The notes under the pieces: model-generated
Databases searched by the model: none
Told to the model about the DNA's origin: nothing
Seen by the model: only the letters and a program-made list of their open reading frames with translations
In this document: one piece after another, positions 1 through 5,790 of the stretch
Position numbering within the stretch: the stretch's first letter is position 1
Layout of the letters: each line of letters starts with the position of its first letter
Assembly: GCA_937952395.1 (NCBI GenBank)
Contig: CALFYV010000470.1
Location: 1-8,510, forward strand
Reading direction: 5' to 3'
Length of the DNA: 8,510 bases
From: an uncultured Bacteriovoracaceae bacterium
GTDB taxonomy: Bacteria; Bdellovibrionota; Bacteriovoracia; Bacteriovoracales; Bacteriovoracaceae
Translations under genes and position numbers: made by a program

Positions 1-1191
1 GTTGGTTATGGTTGTACCACTTGTATTGGAAACTCAGGCCCACTTAAGCCAGAATTTTCTCAGGTCATTAAAGAAGGTAATTTAGTTGTGACTGCAGTTC
101 TTTCAGGTAATAGAAATTTCGAAGGTAGAATTTCTCCAGATGTCAAGGCCAATTACTTGGCTTCACCCCCATTGGTTGTGGCCTACGCTTTGGCCGGTTC
201 CATGAAAATTGATGTAGCTAAAGATTCACTGGGCAAAGATAAAAATGGTAAAGACGTTTTCTTGAAAGACTTGTGGCCCACAAATGAAGAGATTAAAAAA
301 ACAATTCGTGAGTCTTTAACATCTCAAATGTTTAAGTCACGCTACTCAGATGTTTTTAACGGAACAAAAGATTGGCAAAATATTAAAACTACTAAAGGGG
401 AGACTTATCAGTGGAATAAGAAATCAACTTATATTCAAAACCCTCCTTATTTTGATGATATGAAAAAGAATCCAGAGAAGATCGAAGATATCAAAAAGGC
501 CAGAATTGTAGCGATCTTAACCGATAGTACAACCACTGATCATATTTCACCTGCGGGGAATATTAAAGCCGACTCGCCTGCTGGTAAGTACTTACAAGAA
601 AATGGTGTTGGGATCAAAGATTTTAACTCTTATGGGGCCAGACGCGGAAATGACAGAGTTATGACTCGCGGAACCTTTGCCAATATCAGAATCAAAAATG
701 AAATTTTAAATGGTGTTGAAGGTGGTTTAACAAAACACTTTCCAAGTGGTGAGCAAATGTCTATTTATGACGCCGCCATGAAATACCAAAAAGAAGGTGT
801 ACCTCTCGTGGTTATTGCTGGCAAGGAATATGGAACGGGCTCATCACGTGACTGGGCGGCGAAAGGAACAAGACTGCAAGGTATCCGTGCTGTTATCACA
901 GAGAGTTTTAAGCGTATTCACCGCTCTAATTTAATTGGGATGGGGGTACTGCCTCTTGAATTTAAAAATGGTGAAAACAGAAAAACACTAAAGCTTACTG
1001 GAGAAGAATTGATTTCTATTAAAGGAATAGATGCCCTAAAACCAGGATCCAGTGTTCAAGTCACTATCGATTATAAAGATGGAAAGAGCAAAACAATTGA
1101 AGTTCAATCCAGAATTGATACAGCTAATGAGCTTGAATACTACAAAAATGGTGGGATTCTTCATTATGTTTTAAGAAAACTTAATTCATAA
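1..1191 (+). CDS. acnA: Aconitate hydratase, AcnA type (3' part, 5' end outside window)
   Basis: This is aconitase, which interconverts citrate and isocitrate in the TCA cycle in the cytoplasm. The open frame runs from base 1, so the gene starts upstream; the GTG at 88 is internal. The first visible residues read GYGCTTCIGNSGPL and carry two of the three cysteine ligands of the 4Fe-4S cluster (visible residues 5 and 8); the third lies upstream. The swivel domain follows, with DSTTTDHISPAGNI (about 175-188), SYGARRGNDRVMTRGTFANI, and the substrate-binding GTGSSRDWAAKG (S281, S282, R283). About 396 residues are visible. Against a usual length near 890, about 490-500 residues are missing. The C-terminus looks complete, ending at TAA. 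It is the AcnA/IRP-type enzyme rather than AcnB, judging by motif order and the C-terminal position of the GSSRDWA element. No convincing terminator is visible after it. Confidence 0.97.
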   Translation, partial: VGYGCTTCIGNSGPLKPEFSQVIKEGNLVVTAVLSGNRNFEGRISPDVKANYLASPPLVVAYALAGSMKIDVAKDSLGKDKNGKDVFLKDLWPTNEEIKKTIRESLTSQMFKSRYSDVFNGTKDWQNIKTTKGETYQWNKKSTYIQNPPYFDDMKKNPEKIEDIKKARIVAILTDSTTTDHISPAGNIKADSPAGKYLQENGVGIKDFNSYGARRGNDRVMTRGTFANIRIKNEILNGVEGGLTKHFPSGEQMSIYDAAMKYQKEGVPLVVIAGKEYGTGSSRDWAAKGTRLQGIRAVITESFKRIHRSNLIGMGVLPLEFKNGENRKTLKLTGEELISIKGIDALKPGSSVQVTIDYKDGKSKTIEVQSRIDTANELEYYKNGGILHYVLRKLNS

Positions 1192-1234
1192 TCAACAAAA
1201 CTGATCAAAACGCTAAGGATTCTTTGATTTATTA

Positions 1235-1266
1235 GCTTAAGTTACTAGGTAAAGTAACTGATAAGC
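1235..1266 (+). promoter_or_regulatory. Hairpin immediately upstream of the 1273 gene
   Basis: AGTTAC (1240-1245) pairs with GTAACT (1254-1259) across an 8-base loop. After a 2-base bulge the stem continues as GCTTA (1235-1239) with TAAGC (1262-1266), giving 11 base pairs that end 6 bases before the ATG. There is no T-run, so it is not an intrinsic terminator of acnA. In an mRNA it would occupy the place of a ribosome binding site, and no good Shine-Dalgarno is otherwise visible. A role in translation or as an operator is inference. Confidence 0.35.
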
Positions 1267-1272
1267 ACTATT

Positions 1273-1719
1273 ATGAAGTTTCTATTAAGTTTTATCTTAC
1301 TCTTTTGTTTCAACCTAGCTGCCAAAGATGAAGTTGATTATGAAATATTATTTAAACCAACGGAGTTTAAGTCAATAAATTGGTATAAGGTTGATGACTT
1401 CACTATTTTTCACAACGCTTTAGGAAAAGCAGATCACCAGGAAAAAAATAGTTATTACTATATAAGAAATAATATTAAATACCCATTGAGTATTCACAAA
1501 AAAGATAAGAGCAAAAAGATAGAGAAAATCTATTACCGTATTCTTGGTTCAAAGAAAAGTTTTGATCAGTTAAAAAACTATCTTAATCAAAATAATTTTG
1601 TTCAAGATGAAAATAAATCAGGTGAACAGTATCAAAGTTATGTAAATATTGAAAATAAAATTCGTCTCAACTTTCTTAAGTCCACACAAAAATTATATTC
1701 GGTAGAAAAATGGTTTTAA
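1273..1719 (+). CDS. Small exported protein of unknown function
   Basis: I do not recognise this 148-residue protein. Residues 1-17 (MKFLLSFILLFCFNLAA) form a classic Sec signal peptide with one lysine, a hydrophobic core and a likely cut after LAA, so the mature protein should be periplasmic or outside the cell. The LLFC stretch is not a good lipobox. The mature part is rich in lysine, tyrosine and asparagine, has no cysteine, and looks like a small alpha/beta domain (FTIFHNALGKADHQ, KIEKIYYRILGSKKSFDQLKNYL). The start ATG fits the signal peptide but has no evident Shine-Dalgarno; a hairpin lies just upstream. Its stop codon overlaps the start of the metalloprotease gene by 10 bases, so the two are probably co-translated. 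It could be a partner or inhibitor of that protease, but that is only inferred from the overlap. Confidence 0.8.
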   Translation: MKFLLSFILLFCFNLAAKDEVDYEILFKPTEFKSINWYKVDDFTIFHNALGKADHQEKNSYYYIRNNIKYPLSIHKKDKSKKIEKIYYRILGSKKSFDQLKNYLNQNNFVQDENKSGEQYQSYVNIENKIRLNFLKSTQKLYSVEKWF

Positions 1720-3392
1720 GCTTCATCATCGCTTATTTTTCAAGTTTTTTAGCTCTGGGCCAGAGTGAATCTTGTTACAAAGAGTTTAAGAGCAATTCTA
1801 TAACAAAATTTGCACAAGAATATTTGGAACAGTGGGGAGCTTCTGGGAAGCAGGTTTTGAGTGCAAAGTGCAGAAATCCAGGTAACCCTAGCGACGAACA
1901 AATGAGGAAATACTTAGAGAGAAAAAATGTGGCTAAAAATGAATCGACCAGCTTTTTTGGTATGTCTTTTGAAAACGAAGACCCACGCCTGCTTGATTTG
2001 ATGAAAAGACTGACAGAATATGATTCATTTCTCAGTCTTAAGAAAGAACCTGAGAAACAAAAGCAGTTTCAAATAAGCAACGATTGTAAGAAAGTTATCT
2101 GTGCAGCTGAATCTATTTTTGGTAAAGAACGGGCTATAAAACTTCTCTATGCGCTCGATAAATATGAAATTAATTTATCTCACTTAACAGATAGTGATTT
2201 GGCGGATTGGAAGTCAAGGGAGCTTGATTTAATCCTTGAAGCCGCCGATGATCTGCCTTCCCATCTTATTCCATTTAATAGGAACCAATATTTTAAACAT
2301 TATAAGAGAGGTTGGGGGCCATCACAAAATACTGTTGCCAATGCTGTCATAATGGTGTTTTTTGTCTGGGAAGATCTTGATAATGATGGTGAGCGTATTT
2401 CAAGTCTCATACATGAGATCGGTCATAATATCGGTTCACGTTTAAACCAAGATGAGTCGAGCACTTGGTTGAATCTTTCGGGTTGGGTGGAAAAGGAAGG
2501 TAAATGGAAAGCCAATAACAAGGAACAAATTATTTCTAATTATGCTTATGAAAATCCAGCAGAGGATTTTGCTGAGACTTTTGTAGCTTTTCGTTATAAC
2601 CCCTTATTTTTAAAAAAACGCAGCCCAAAAAAATATGAATATATGAAAAATAATATTTTTCTTGGACTTGAGTATACTGATGAAGAAAAATGTAATGAAT
2701 CCAATAGTAGCTTGCACTTCATCAAATCCCAAATAAATATTAATCAAGTGCCATTACAACAAAAATTTAGTTCATGTAAAAAAGAAATTGCTGATATTAT
2801 CCAAAGAAAAGATGTAGATCTGAAAGCCTGTATCAAAAAAGAAAAGATAAGAATTGAATTAGAAAGGCTCATGATAGGAAAGAGTGAGCAAGAGATTAAC
2901 ACTATAACGAATGCCTCCCAATTTCATGATTTTGATGTCAAAGAGAATATTAGTGATAAGGAAGAATTAGAAGTTTATAGGAGAATTATTGGTGATATTT
3001 ACGGTAGTATTACTCAAACATATAGTAACTACGATATTCCTAGCTGTGAACGCAAAAAGGAGTATGGTTGGATAAATTTTATACCTTTTAATAAGTTTAG
3101 TTTTAATGATGAATATGAATTACCTGGTGAGAAAGAAATGTTAAACAAATTTGTTTTTGAAATTTGCTCAAAGCAAAGCAATAAGAAAACTTTAACCTGT
3201 GAAGATTTAAAAAAAGATATGAGGTTGCACTTACCCAAGAGATTTCAGCAAATGATTATGAGTGAAGGGATTGAGAAATATCATCTTAACCCAAAAGATA
3301 AAACTAATTACGTTATAAAAAATAAAATATTAAAAAAAGATGATATCAAAATTGATGACGGCGCTGCTAGTTTTAGATGTATTATGGATTAA
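1710..3392 (+). CDS. Exported gluzincin zinc metalloprotease, anthrax lethal factor (ATLF)-like
   Basis: This 560-residue protein is probably a secreted zinc endopeptidase. A hydrophobic N-terminus (residues 1-18) acts as a signal sequence, unusually without lysine or arginine; no other start codon exists before the upstream in-frame stop at 1677, so ATG 1710 stands. HEIGH at 235-239 supplies two histidine ligands and the catalytic glutamate. YAYENPAEDFAETF follows, with Y278 and E285. In anthrax lethal factor (family M34, HEFGH 686-690) the matching residues are Y728 and E735. The Tyr-to-Glu distance of 7 is identical, and HExxH-to-Glu is 50 here against 49. The following KKRSPKKYEYMKNNI also resembles the lethal factor segment. 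Residues 300-560 are lysine-rich with many cysteines, suggesting disulfides outside the cytoplasm. An N-terminal NDCKKVICAAESIFGKE segment forms a separate small cysteine motif. The gene overlaps its upstream neighbour by 10 bases and has no Shine-Dalgarno, so translational coupling is likely. The substrate is unknown. Confidence 0.85.
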   Translation: MVLSFIIAYFSSFLALGQSESCYKEFKSNSITKFAQEYLEQWGASGKQVLSAKCRNPGNPSDEQMRKYLERKNVAKNESTSFFGMSFENEDPRLLDLMKRLTEYDSFLSLKKEPEKQKQFQISNDCKKVICAAESIFGKERAIKLLYALDKYEINLSHLTDSDLADWKSRELDLILEAADDLPSHLIPFNRNQYFKHYKRGWGPSQNTVANAVIMVFFVWEDLDNDGERISSLIHEIGHNIGSRLNQDESSTWLNLSGWVEKEGKWKANNKEQIISNYAYENPAEDFAETFVAFRYNPLFLKKRSPKKYEYMKNNIFLGLEYTDEEKCNESNSSLHFIKSQININQVPLQQKFSSCKKEIADIIQRKDVDLKACIKKEKIRIELERLMIGKSEQEINTITNASQFHDFDVKENISDKEELEVYRRIIGDIYGSITQTYSNYDIPSCERKKEYGWINFIPFNKFSFNDEYELPGEKEMLNKFVFEICSKQSNKKTLTCEDLKKDMRLHLPKRFQQMIMSEGIEKYHLNPKDKTNYVIKNKILKKDDIKIDDGAASFRCIMD

Positions 3393-3402
3393 GATTTTTT
3401 AT

Positions 3403-3430
3403 AAAAAAGGAGAGGGTACGACCCCTCTCC
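3403..3430 (-). terminator. Intrinsic terminator of the 28-codon minus-strand gene
   Basis: On the minus strand GGAGAGGG (3430-3423) pairs perfectly with CCCTCTCC (3416-3409) around a 6-base loop and runs straight into TTTTTT (3408-3403). The hairpin begins 9 bases after the stop codon of the 3440-3526 gene. On the plus strand the hairpin is not followed by a T-run, so it points to a minus-strand transcript and not to the metalloprotease mRNA. Confidence 0.85.
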
Positions 3431-3439
3431 CCAGGTCTT

Positions 3440-3526
3440 TCATAAACCTTTCAATCTTAAAAGACTGAGCAGTAAATGAATAAAAGCCAAAATGACTTTT
3501 ATGACCTTTGTTAGCTTATCATCCAT
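3440..3526 (-). CDS. 28-residue hydrophobic peptide, candidate ZorO-like type I toxin
   Basis: This short gene is probably a membrane-acting toxin. The peptide begins MDDKLTKVIK, has a hydrophobic helix from about residue 8 to 23, and ends SLLRLKGL. It would form an amphipathic or transmembrane helix with basic residues at both ends. As I recall ZorO of E. coli O157:H7 (29 residues), both proteins share Met-Asp, a Leu-Thr at positions 4-6, and LLxxLLRL (LLLSLLRL 18-25 here, LLVALLRL in ZorO); ALLRL is reported as the part of ZorO needed for toxicity. The gene has the strongest ribosome site in the window (AGGAGG at 3538-3533, 6 bases before ATG) and its own terminator 9 bases after TGA. It opposes its neighbours and lies beside a candidate antisense RNA. 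Coding status is inferred from these signals; toxicity is inferred from the family resemblance. Confidence 0.75.
   Translation of the reverse strand: MDDKLTKVIKVILAFIHLLLSLLRLKGL
3503..3519. repeat. Direct repeat copy 1 (antitoxin target inside the toxin gene)
   Basis: The plus strand reads GACCTTTGTTAGCTTAT. It matches 3667-3683 at 16 of 17 positions and covers codons 3-8 of the minus-strand peptide gene. In the toxin mRNA it is the site the plus-strand RNA would pair with. Confidence 0.85.
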
Positions 3527-3594
3527 GATTTTCCTCCTCTTCCATGGAAACCCTTACGGGCGGAAAATGAGAGGTGGAGTCTAAGCTAAACAAC
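3527..3594 (-). promoter_or_regulatory. Self-sequestering 5' leader of the candidate toxin mRNA
   Basis: In the minus-strand message, TTGTTTAGCTTA (3593-3582) can pair with TAAGCTAACAA in codons 4-6 (3518-3508): 11 pairs with one bulged U. Inside that stem, TCCACCTCT (3578-3570) can pair with AGAGGAGGA (3540-3532) at 8 of 9 positions and bury the Shine-Dalgarno. The start codon would sit in an asymmetric internal loop. A second option, ATTTTCC (3568-3562) with GGAAAAT (3534-3528), also blocks the ribosome site. A small CCC-GTAA-GGG hairpin with a GNRA-type loop caps the structure (3560-3551). Silent full-length mRNAs are typical of type I toxins; the fold here was worked out by eye only. Confidence 0.6.
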
Positions 3595-3608
3595 TAAAAT
3601 GAATAGTG

Positions 3609-3639
3609 TTGACCAATAATTATTCTTCTGTGCTACAAT
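3609..3639 (+). promoter_or_regulatory. Promoter of the candidate antitoxin RNA
   Basis: TTGACC (3609-3614) matches the -35 consensus at 5 of 6 bases. TACAAT (3634-3639) matches the -10 consensus at 5 of 6 and is preceded by TGC, an extended -10. The spacer is 19 bases, slightly long but tolerable with an extended -10. Transcription would start near 3645. There is no ORF downstream before the terminator at 3690-3723, so the product is a short RNA. The minus-strand toxin promoter must lie in the same stretch; AATAAT (3624-3619, minus) is a possible -10 without a clear -35. Confidence 0.7.
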
Positions 3640-3644
3640 CAACT

Positions 3645-3720
3645 ATCTCCCCAAGGTTTTCTTGAGGATCTTTGTTAGCTTATACGATTAAACCCTCGAT
3701 TATTTCGAGGGTTTTTTGTT
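3645..3720 (+). ncRNA. Candidate antisense antitoxin RNA, about 75 nt
   Basis: This short RNA probably silences the divergent 28-residue peptide gene. It has three parts. First is a 5' hairpin (TCCCCAAG 3648-3655 with CTTGAGGA 3661-3668, one mismatch). Second is a mostly single-stranded linker holding GATCTTTGTTAGCTTAT (3667-3683). Third is a terminator hairpin with a T-run. The linker pairs with codons 3-8 of the toxin mRNA over 17 consecutive bases, 16 Watson-Crick and one G-U. That position lies within the ribosome's footprint at initiation, so pairing would block translation or create an RNase III site. The layout (divergent, nearby but not overlapping, short complementarity) matches zorO-orzO, shoB-ohsC and tisB-istR rather than fully overlapping cis-antisense systems. 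The exact ends are estimates. Confidence 0.7.
3667..3683. repeat. Direct repeat copy 2 (antitoxin seed)
   Basis: GATCTTTGTTAGCTTAT lies 164 bases after copy 1 and differs only at its third base. The change (T for C) turns one G-C pair with the toxin mRNA into a G-U pair, so pairing is not broken. The repeat lies between two hairpins of the candidate RNA, where a seed would be exposed. Confidence 0.85.
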
Positions 3721-3723
3721 TTT
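3690..3723 (+). terminator. Intrinsic terminator of the candidate antitoxin RNA
   Basis: AAACCCTCGA (3690-3699) pairs perfectly with TCGAGGGTTT (3705-3714) around a TTATT loop. The T-rich tail TTTTTTGTTTTT runs through 3723. It lies about 45 bases after the predicted start site and ends no visible ORF, so it defines a short RNA. It also separates the module from the gene at 3843. Confidence 0.9.
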
Positions 3724-3842
3724 GCTCATAAAGTTTTTCATTTGTGAAATGGATATTATAACTCCTTGAATTTACAAAGAATTTTTTTCACAGTCTCATT
3801 ATATCTATTGACGCATAGCTTCTTTTGGCCTAAATTCTCTCC

Positions 3843-4736
3843 ATGATTAAGGCATTTATCCTGTTCTTTTTATTGGTCATCACCACTCTCGCGGCACGGG
3901 CAGGGATTGAATATACACCCTATGTTCTACCTAATTTGCTTCAAATCAAAATTGTTTCACAGTTTCTAGAAAATAGTGAGCATGGTCAACACTTGATTCG
4001 CAATAGTTTCACTGAGCAGATGATGGCCCATTTTACTAGAATTCATCCACAAACTTATGGATTTGGATTTTACGATTTCTTAAAAGACCTTAATAACGAA
4101 ATTGAATTTAAAAAATTTTTAAATAAAAATGAATCATATAAAGAGTATGTACAGTGGATAGAGTACCGTTTGAGTCAATCCTTGATGAGAACTATGGAAG
4201 GTGTTCTTGATTATGGTAAAGCAGAAGAGCCTTTGACCAAATTAGCAAAAGAAACTTCAGCGGCACATAATTTTGAAGTCTATGCCAATGCGCTACTTAA
4301 GTTTCAAATTGTTGAAAGCTATGAGCAGATGATGAATTATACTTCTTATAGAGTTAGAATTTTGGATCAAGGAGAGTATTTAACCCTAGGTTATCTTGAA
4401 ACAAATAATTTGCCTCAATTACAAAATTTCGTTAAAGAAAAAATCAAAGATCATGAAGGTTTTGTTTATTTAAAAAATCAATTAGTTTTTTTATTCGATA
4501 AAAAACCAAGAAAAGCTTCATCTGATGAAGCCTTAAGCAAAGCACTCTATTTGAGTGAGATTGAAATGACCAAAGATTTGTTTCGTGTACTGATGGGATA
4601 TAAAGAGGAAATGACAGTAGATAACTGTAATTTATTTTTCAGTGTAGTCAATTCAGATTTTCAGCTAAAAAGCGATAAGCCTATTCAGGTTTTGCCCAAG
4701 CGTGATTATTCTTTACCGCCCTTAGGAGAAAATTAA
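3843..4736 (+). CDS. Exported protein of unknown function
   Basis: I do not recognise this 297-residue protein. It has a textbook Sec signal peptide: MIK, a hydrophobic core to about residue 17, and a likely cut after ARA at residue 20. The mature part looks mainly helical and charged, with no metal or catalytic motif that I can identify and a single cysteine near residue 269 (DNCNLFF). It could be a periplasmic or outer-surface protein. The start is fixed by the signal peptide, although no Shine-Dalgarno precedes the ATG; the bases upstream are pyrimidine-rich. The last 56 bases overlap the 3' end of the opposing carboxypeptidase gene. The preceding terminator at 3690-3723 suggests it has its own promoter within about 120 bases, but I could not identify one with confidence. 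Confidence 0.8.
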   Translation: MIKAFILFFLLVITTLAARAGIEYTPYVLPNLLQIKIVSQFLENSEHGQHLIRNSFTEQMMAHFTRIHPQTYGFGFYDFLKDLNNEIEFKKFLNKNESYKEYVQWIEYRLSQSLMRTMEGVLDYGKAEEPLTKLAKETSAAHNFEVYANALLKFQIVESYEQMMNYTSYRVRILDQGEYLTLGYLETNNLPQLQNFVKEKIKDHEGFVYLKNQLVFLFDKKPRKASSDEALSKALYLSEIEMTKDLFRVLMGYKEEMTVDNCNLFFSVVNSDFQLKSDKPIQVLPKRDYSLPPLGEN

Positions 4737-5661
4737 GCATAAAAACATGACGGCGTAATTGACGGCGAAAGCGGTGAAGTTTGACTGGATTGAACATCCC
4801 AAAGATTGAAAAAATCTGTAGAGGATTTTTTTTAACCCAAATCCAAGACCCTATTTCAAGTGTTAAAGGAATAAAAACCGAAGGTTCATCCCTTTTTGAG
4901 TTTTCCATTAAAAGATAATCCCATAGATCGCCGTGAGTCACATAATTTTTTGTTTGAGGCTCAATTTTATAAATATGGTTAGGGAAAGAATCATCGAAAA
5001 GCTTTTGTAATTTAATGAATTCATTGTGATAAGGAAATCTCTCTTTCCTGGTCTTCGCCCATGGATACCAAATTTGATCTTGCATACCAAAGCCTGAATG
5101 AAAGTCCATACTGATAATAACTTTTGATGGAAAAATTTCTGCTTTAAAAAAATCATAGATGGCCTGCGTTTCAATCTCCATGGGGGCCCCTTCCGTACCT
5201 CTGTACCATGGCAAAGAAGTCGAGACTCTGTGACCAGAAAGTAACCATGTCACTTCATCAGGATCCGCATCTACTGGTGCGTTTCGCATTAAATCTACTC
5301 CGTTGGGATTACAGCGCCAGTGGTGAGCAGTCCCAGCGGGATTAAGCACAGGGATACAAATAAGCCTACGGTTTTTAAACCATTCGGCCAGATCATCATC
5401 CCAGCTTAGGGAATTTGTAATTGAGCGCAAATAAGAGAGAATAACTTGGCATCCAATCCGCTCCAGACCATGGACTCCTCCAACTAAAAGCAGAGTAGGC
5501 AGAGTGGGATCATCAGGCCCATAGATCAGCGCCTCAATTGGAAAGCGCTCAAAGCCACAATCAACATGGGCCAAAGTCTTTTTCTTAATGATCTCTGGGT
5601 GCGCCTGCGCGAGAGAATCAATTTCAATCAATTCCGGTAAAAGTTTGTAAAGCTTGCTCAT
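4681..5661 (-). CDS. M14-family zinc carboxypeptidase / amidase-like protein
   Basis: This 326-residue protein is a zinc-dependent metallocarboxypeptidase-fold enzyme, probably removing a terminal residue from a peptide or muropeptide. The M14 signature is complete: HGLE (H64, E67) for zinc, LNPAG and NPNGVDLMRN (R126) for substrate binding, DFHSG (H188) as third zinc ligand, and TLEIGSW (E269) as general base. The NPNGVDLxRN form resembles MpaA-like murein peptide amidases and related short M14 proteins. No signal peptide is visible, so a cytoplasmic role such as muropeptide recycling or peptide turnover is possible. I chose ATG at 5661; an in-frame TTG at 5679 would add six residues. There is no clear Shine-Dalgarno. 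The stop end overlaps the plus-strand gene by 56 bases. The exact substrate cannot be read from sequence. Confidence 0.88.
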   Translation of the reverse strand: MSKLYKLLPELIEIDSLAQAHPEIIKKKTLAHVDCGFERFPIEALIYGPDDPTLPTLLLVGGVHGLERIGCQVILSYLRSITNSLSWDDDLAEWFKNRRLICIPVLNPAGTAHHWRCNPNGVDLMRNAPVDADPDEVTWLLSGHRVSTSLPWYRGTEGAPMEIETQAIYDFFKAEIFPSKVIISMDFHSGFGMQDQIWYPWAKTRKERFPYHNEFIKLQKLFDDSFPNHIYKIEPQTKNYVTHGDLWDYLLMENSKRDEPSVFIPLTLEIGSWIWVKKNPLQIFSIFGMFNPVKLHRFRRQLRRHVFMLNFLLRAVKNNHAWAKPE

Positions 5662-5667
5662 AACTTC

Positions 5668-5695
5668 ATAATAAAGCAAAAAATAGGCATCACAA
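5668..5695 (-). promoter_or_regulatory. Possible promoter of the M14 gene, nearly leaderless
   Basis: On the minus strand TTGTGA (5695-5690) and TATTAT (5673-5668) are 16 bases apart. TATTAT lies only 6 bases before the ATG at 5661, which would place the transcription start at or next to the start codon. That would explain the missing Shine-Dalgarno. In AT-rich DNA such matches arise by chance, so the call is weak. Confidence 0.3.
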
Positions 5696-5790
5696 GGACA
5701 ATTGTTTATTAAAAAAAAGTTGAGCTTATTTATAAGGAATTAAAGCTCCAATTTTTCTCTCATTTACCGATAGGATAGACAGGAGAGGTT

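Larger units (their letters stand above)
3393..3842. other. 450-nt interval holding the candidate toxin-antitoxin module
   Basis: No long ORF lies here. From left to right it holds a minus-strand terminator, the 28-codon gene, its leader, divergent promoters, the short plus-strand RNA and its terminator (about 3403-3723). From 3724 to 3842 I see only AT-rich leader sequence of the 3843 gene, including a small TTTCA/TGAAA hairpin, and no convincing promoter. Confidence 0.7.

Noticed and set aside
1232..1239. TTAGCTTA, a further copy of the antitoxin seed core
   Set aside because: Only 8 bases match, in AT-rich DNA over 2 kb away, and they form part of another hairpin. Chance is sufficient.
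3029..3238. 69-codon minus-strand ORF
   Set aside because: It lies wholly inside the metalloprotease gene on the other strand, has no ribosome site and no recognisable protein.
3403..3430. Bidirectional terminator for the metalloprotease operon
   Set aside because: The T-run lies only on the minus-strand side; on the plus strand the hairpin is followed by CCAGGTC.
3403..3723. Fst/par-type module with convergent RNAs and shared terminator
   Set aside because: The direct repeats recall par/Fst, but here the genes are divergent, each has its own terminator, and the RNAs do not overlap at their 3' ends. The zorO-orzO layout fits better.
4938..5174. 78-codon minus-strand ORF
   Set aside because: It is a frame shadow inside the M14 carboxypeptidase gene, whose catalytic motifs fix the true frame.
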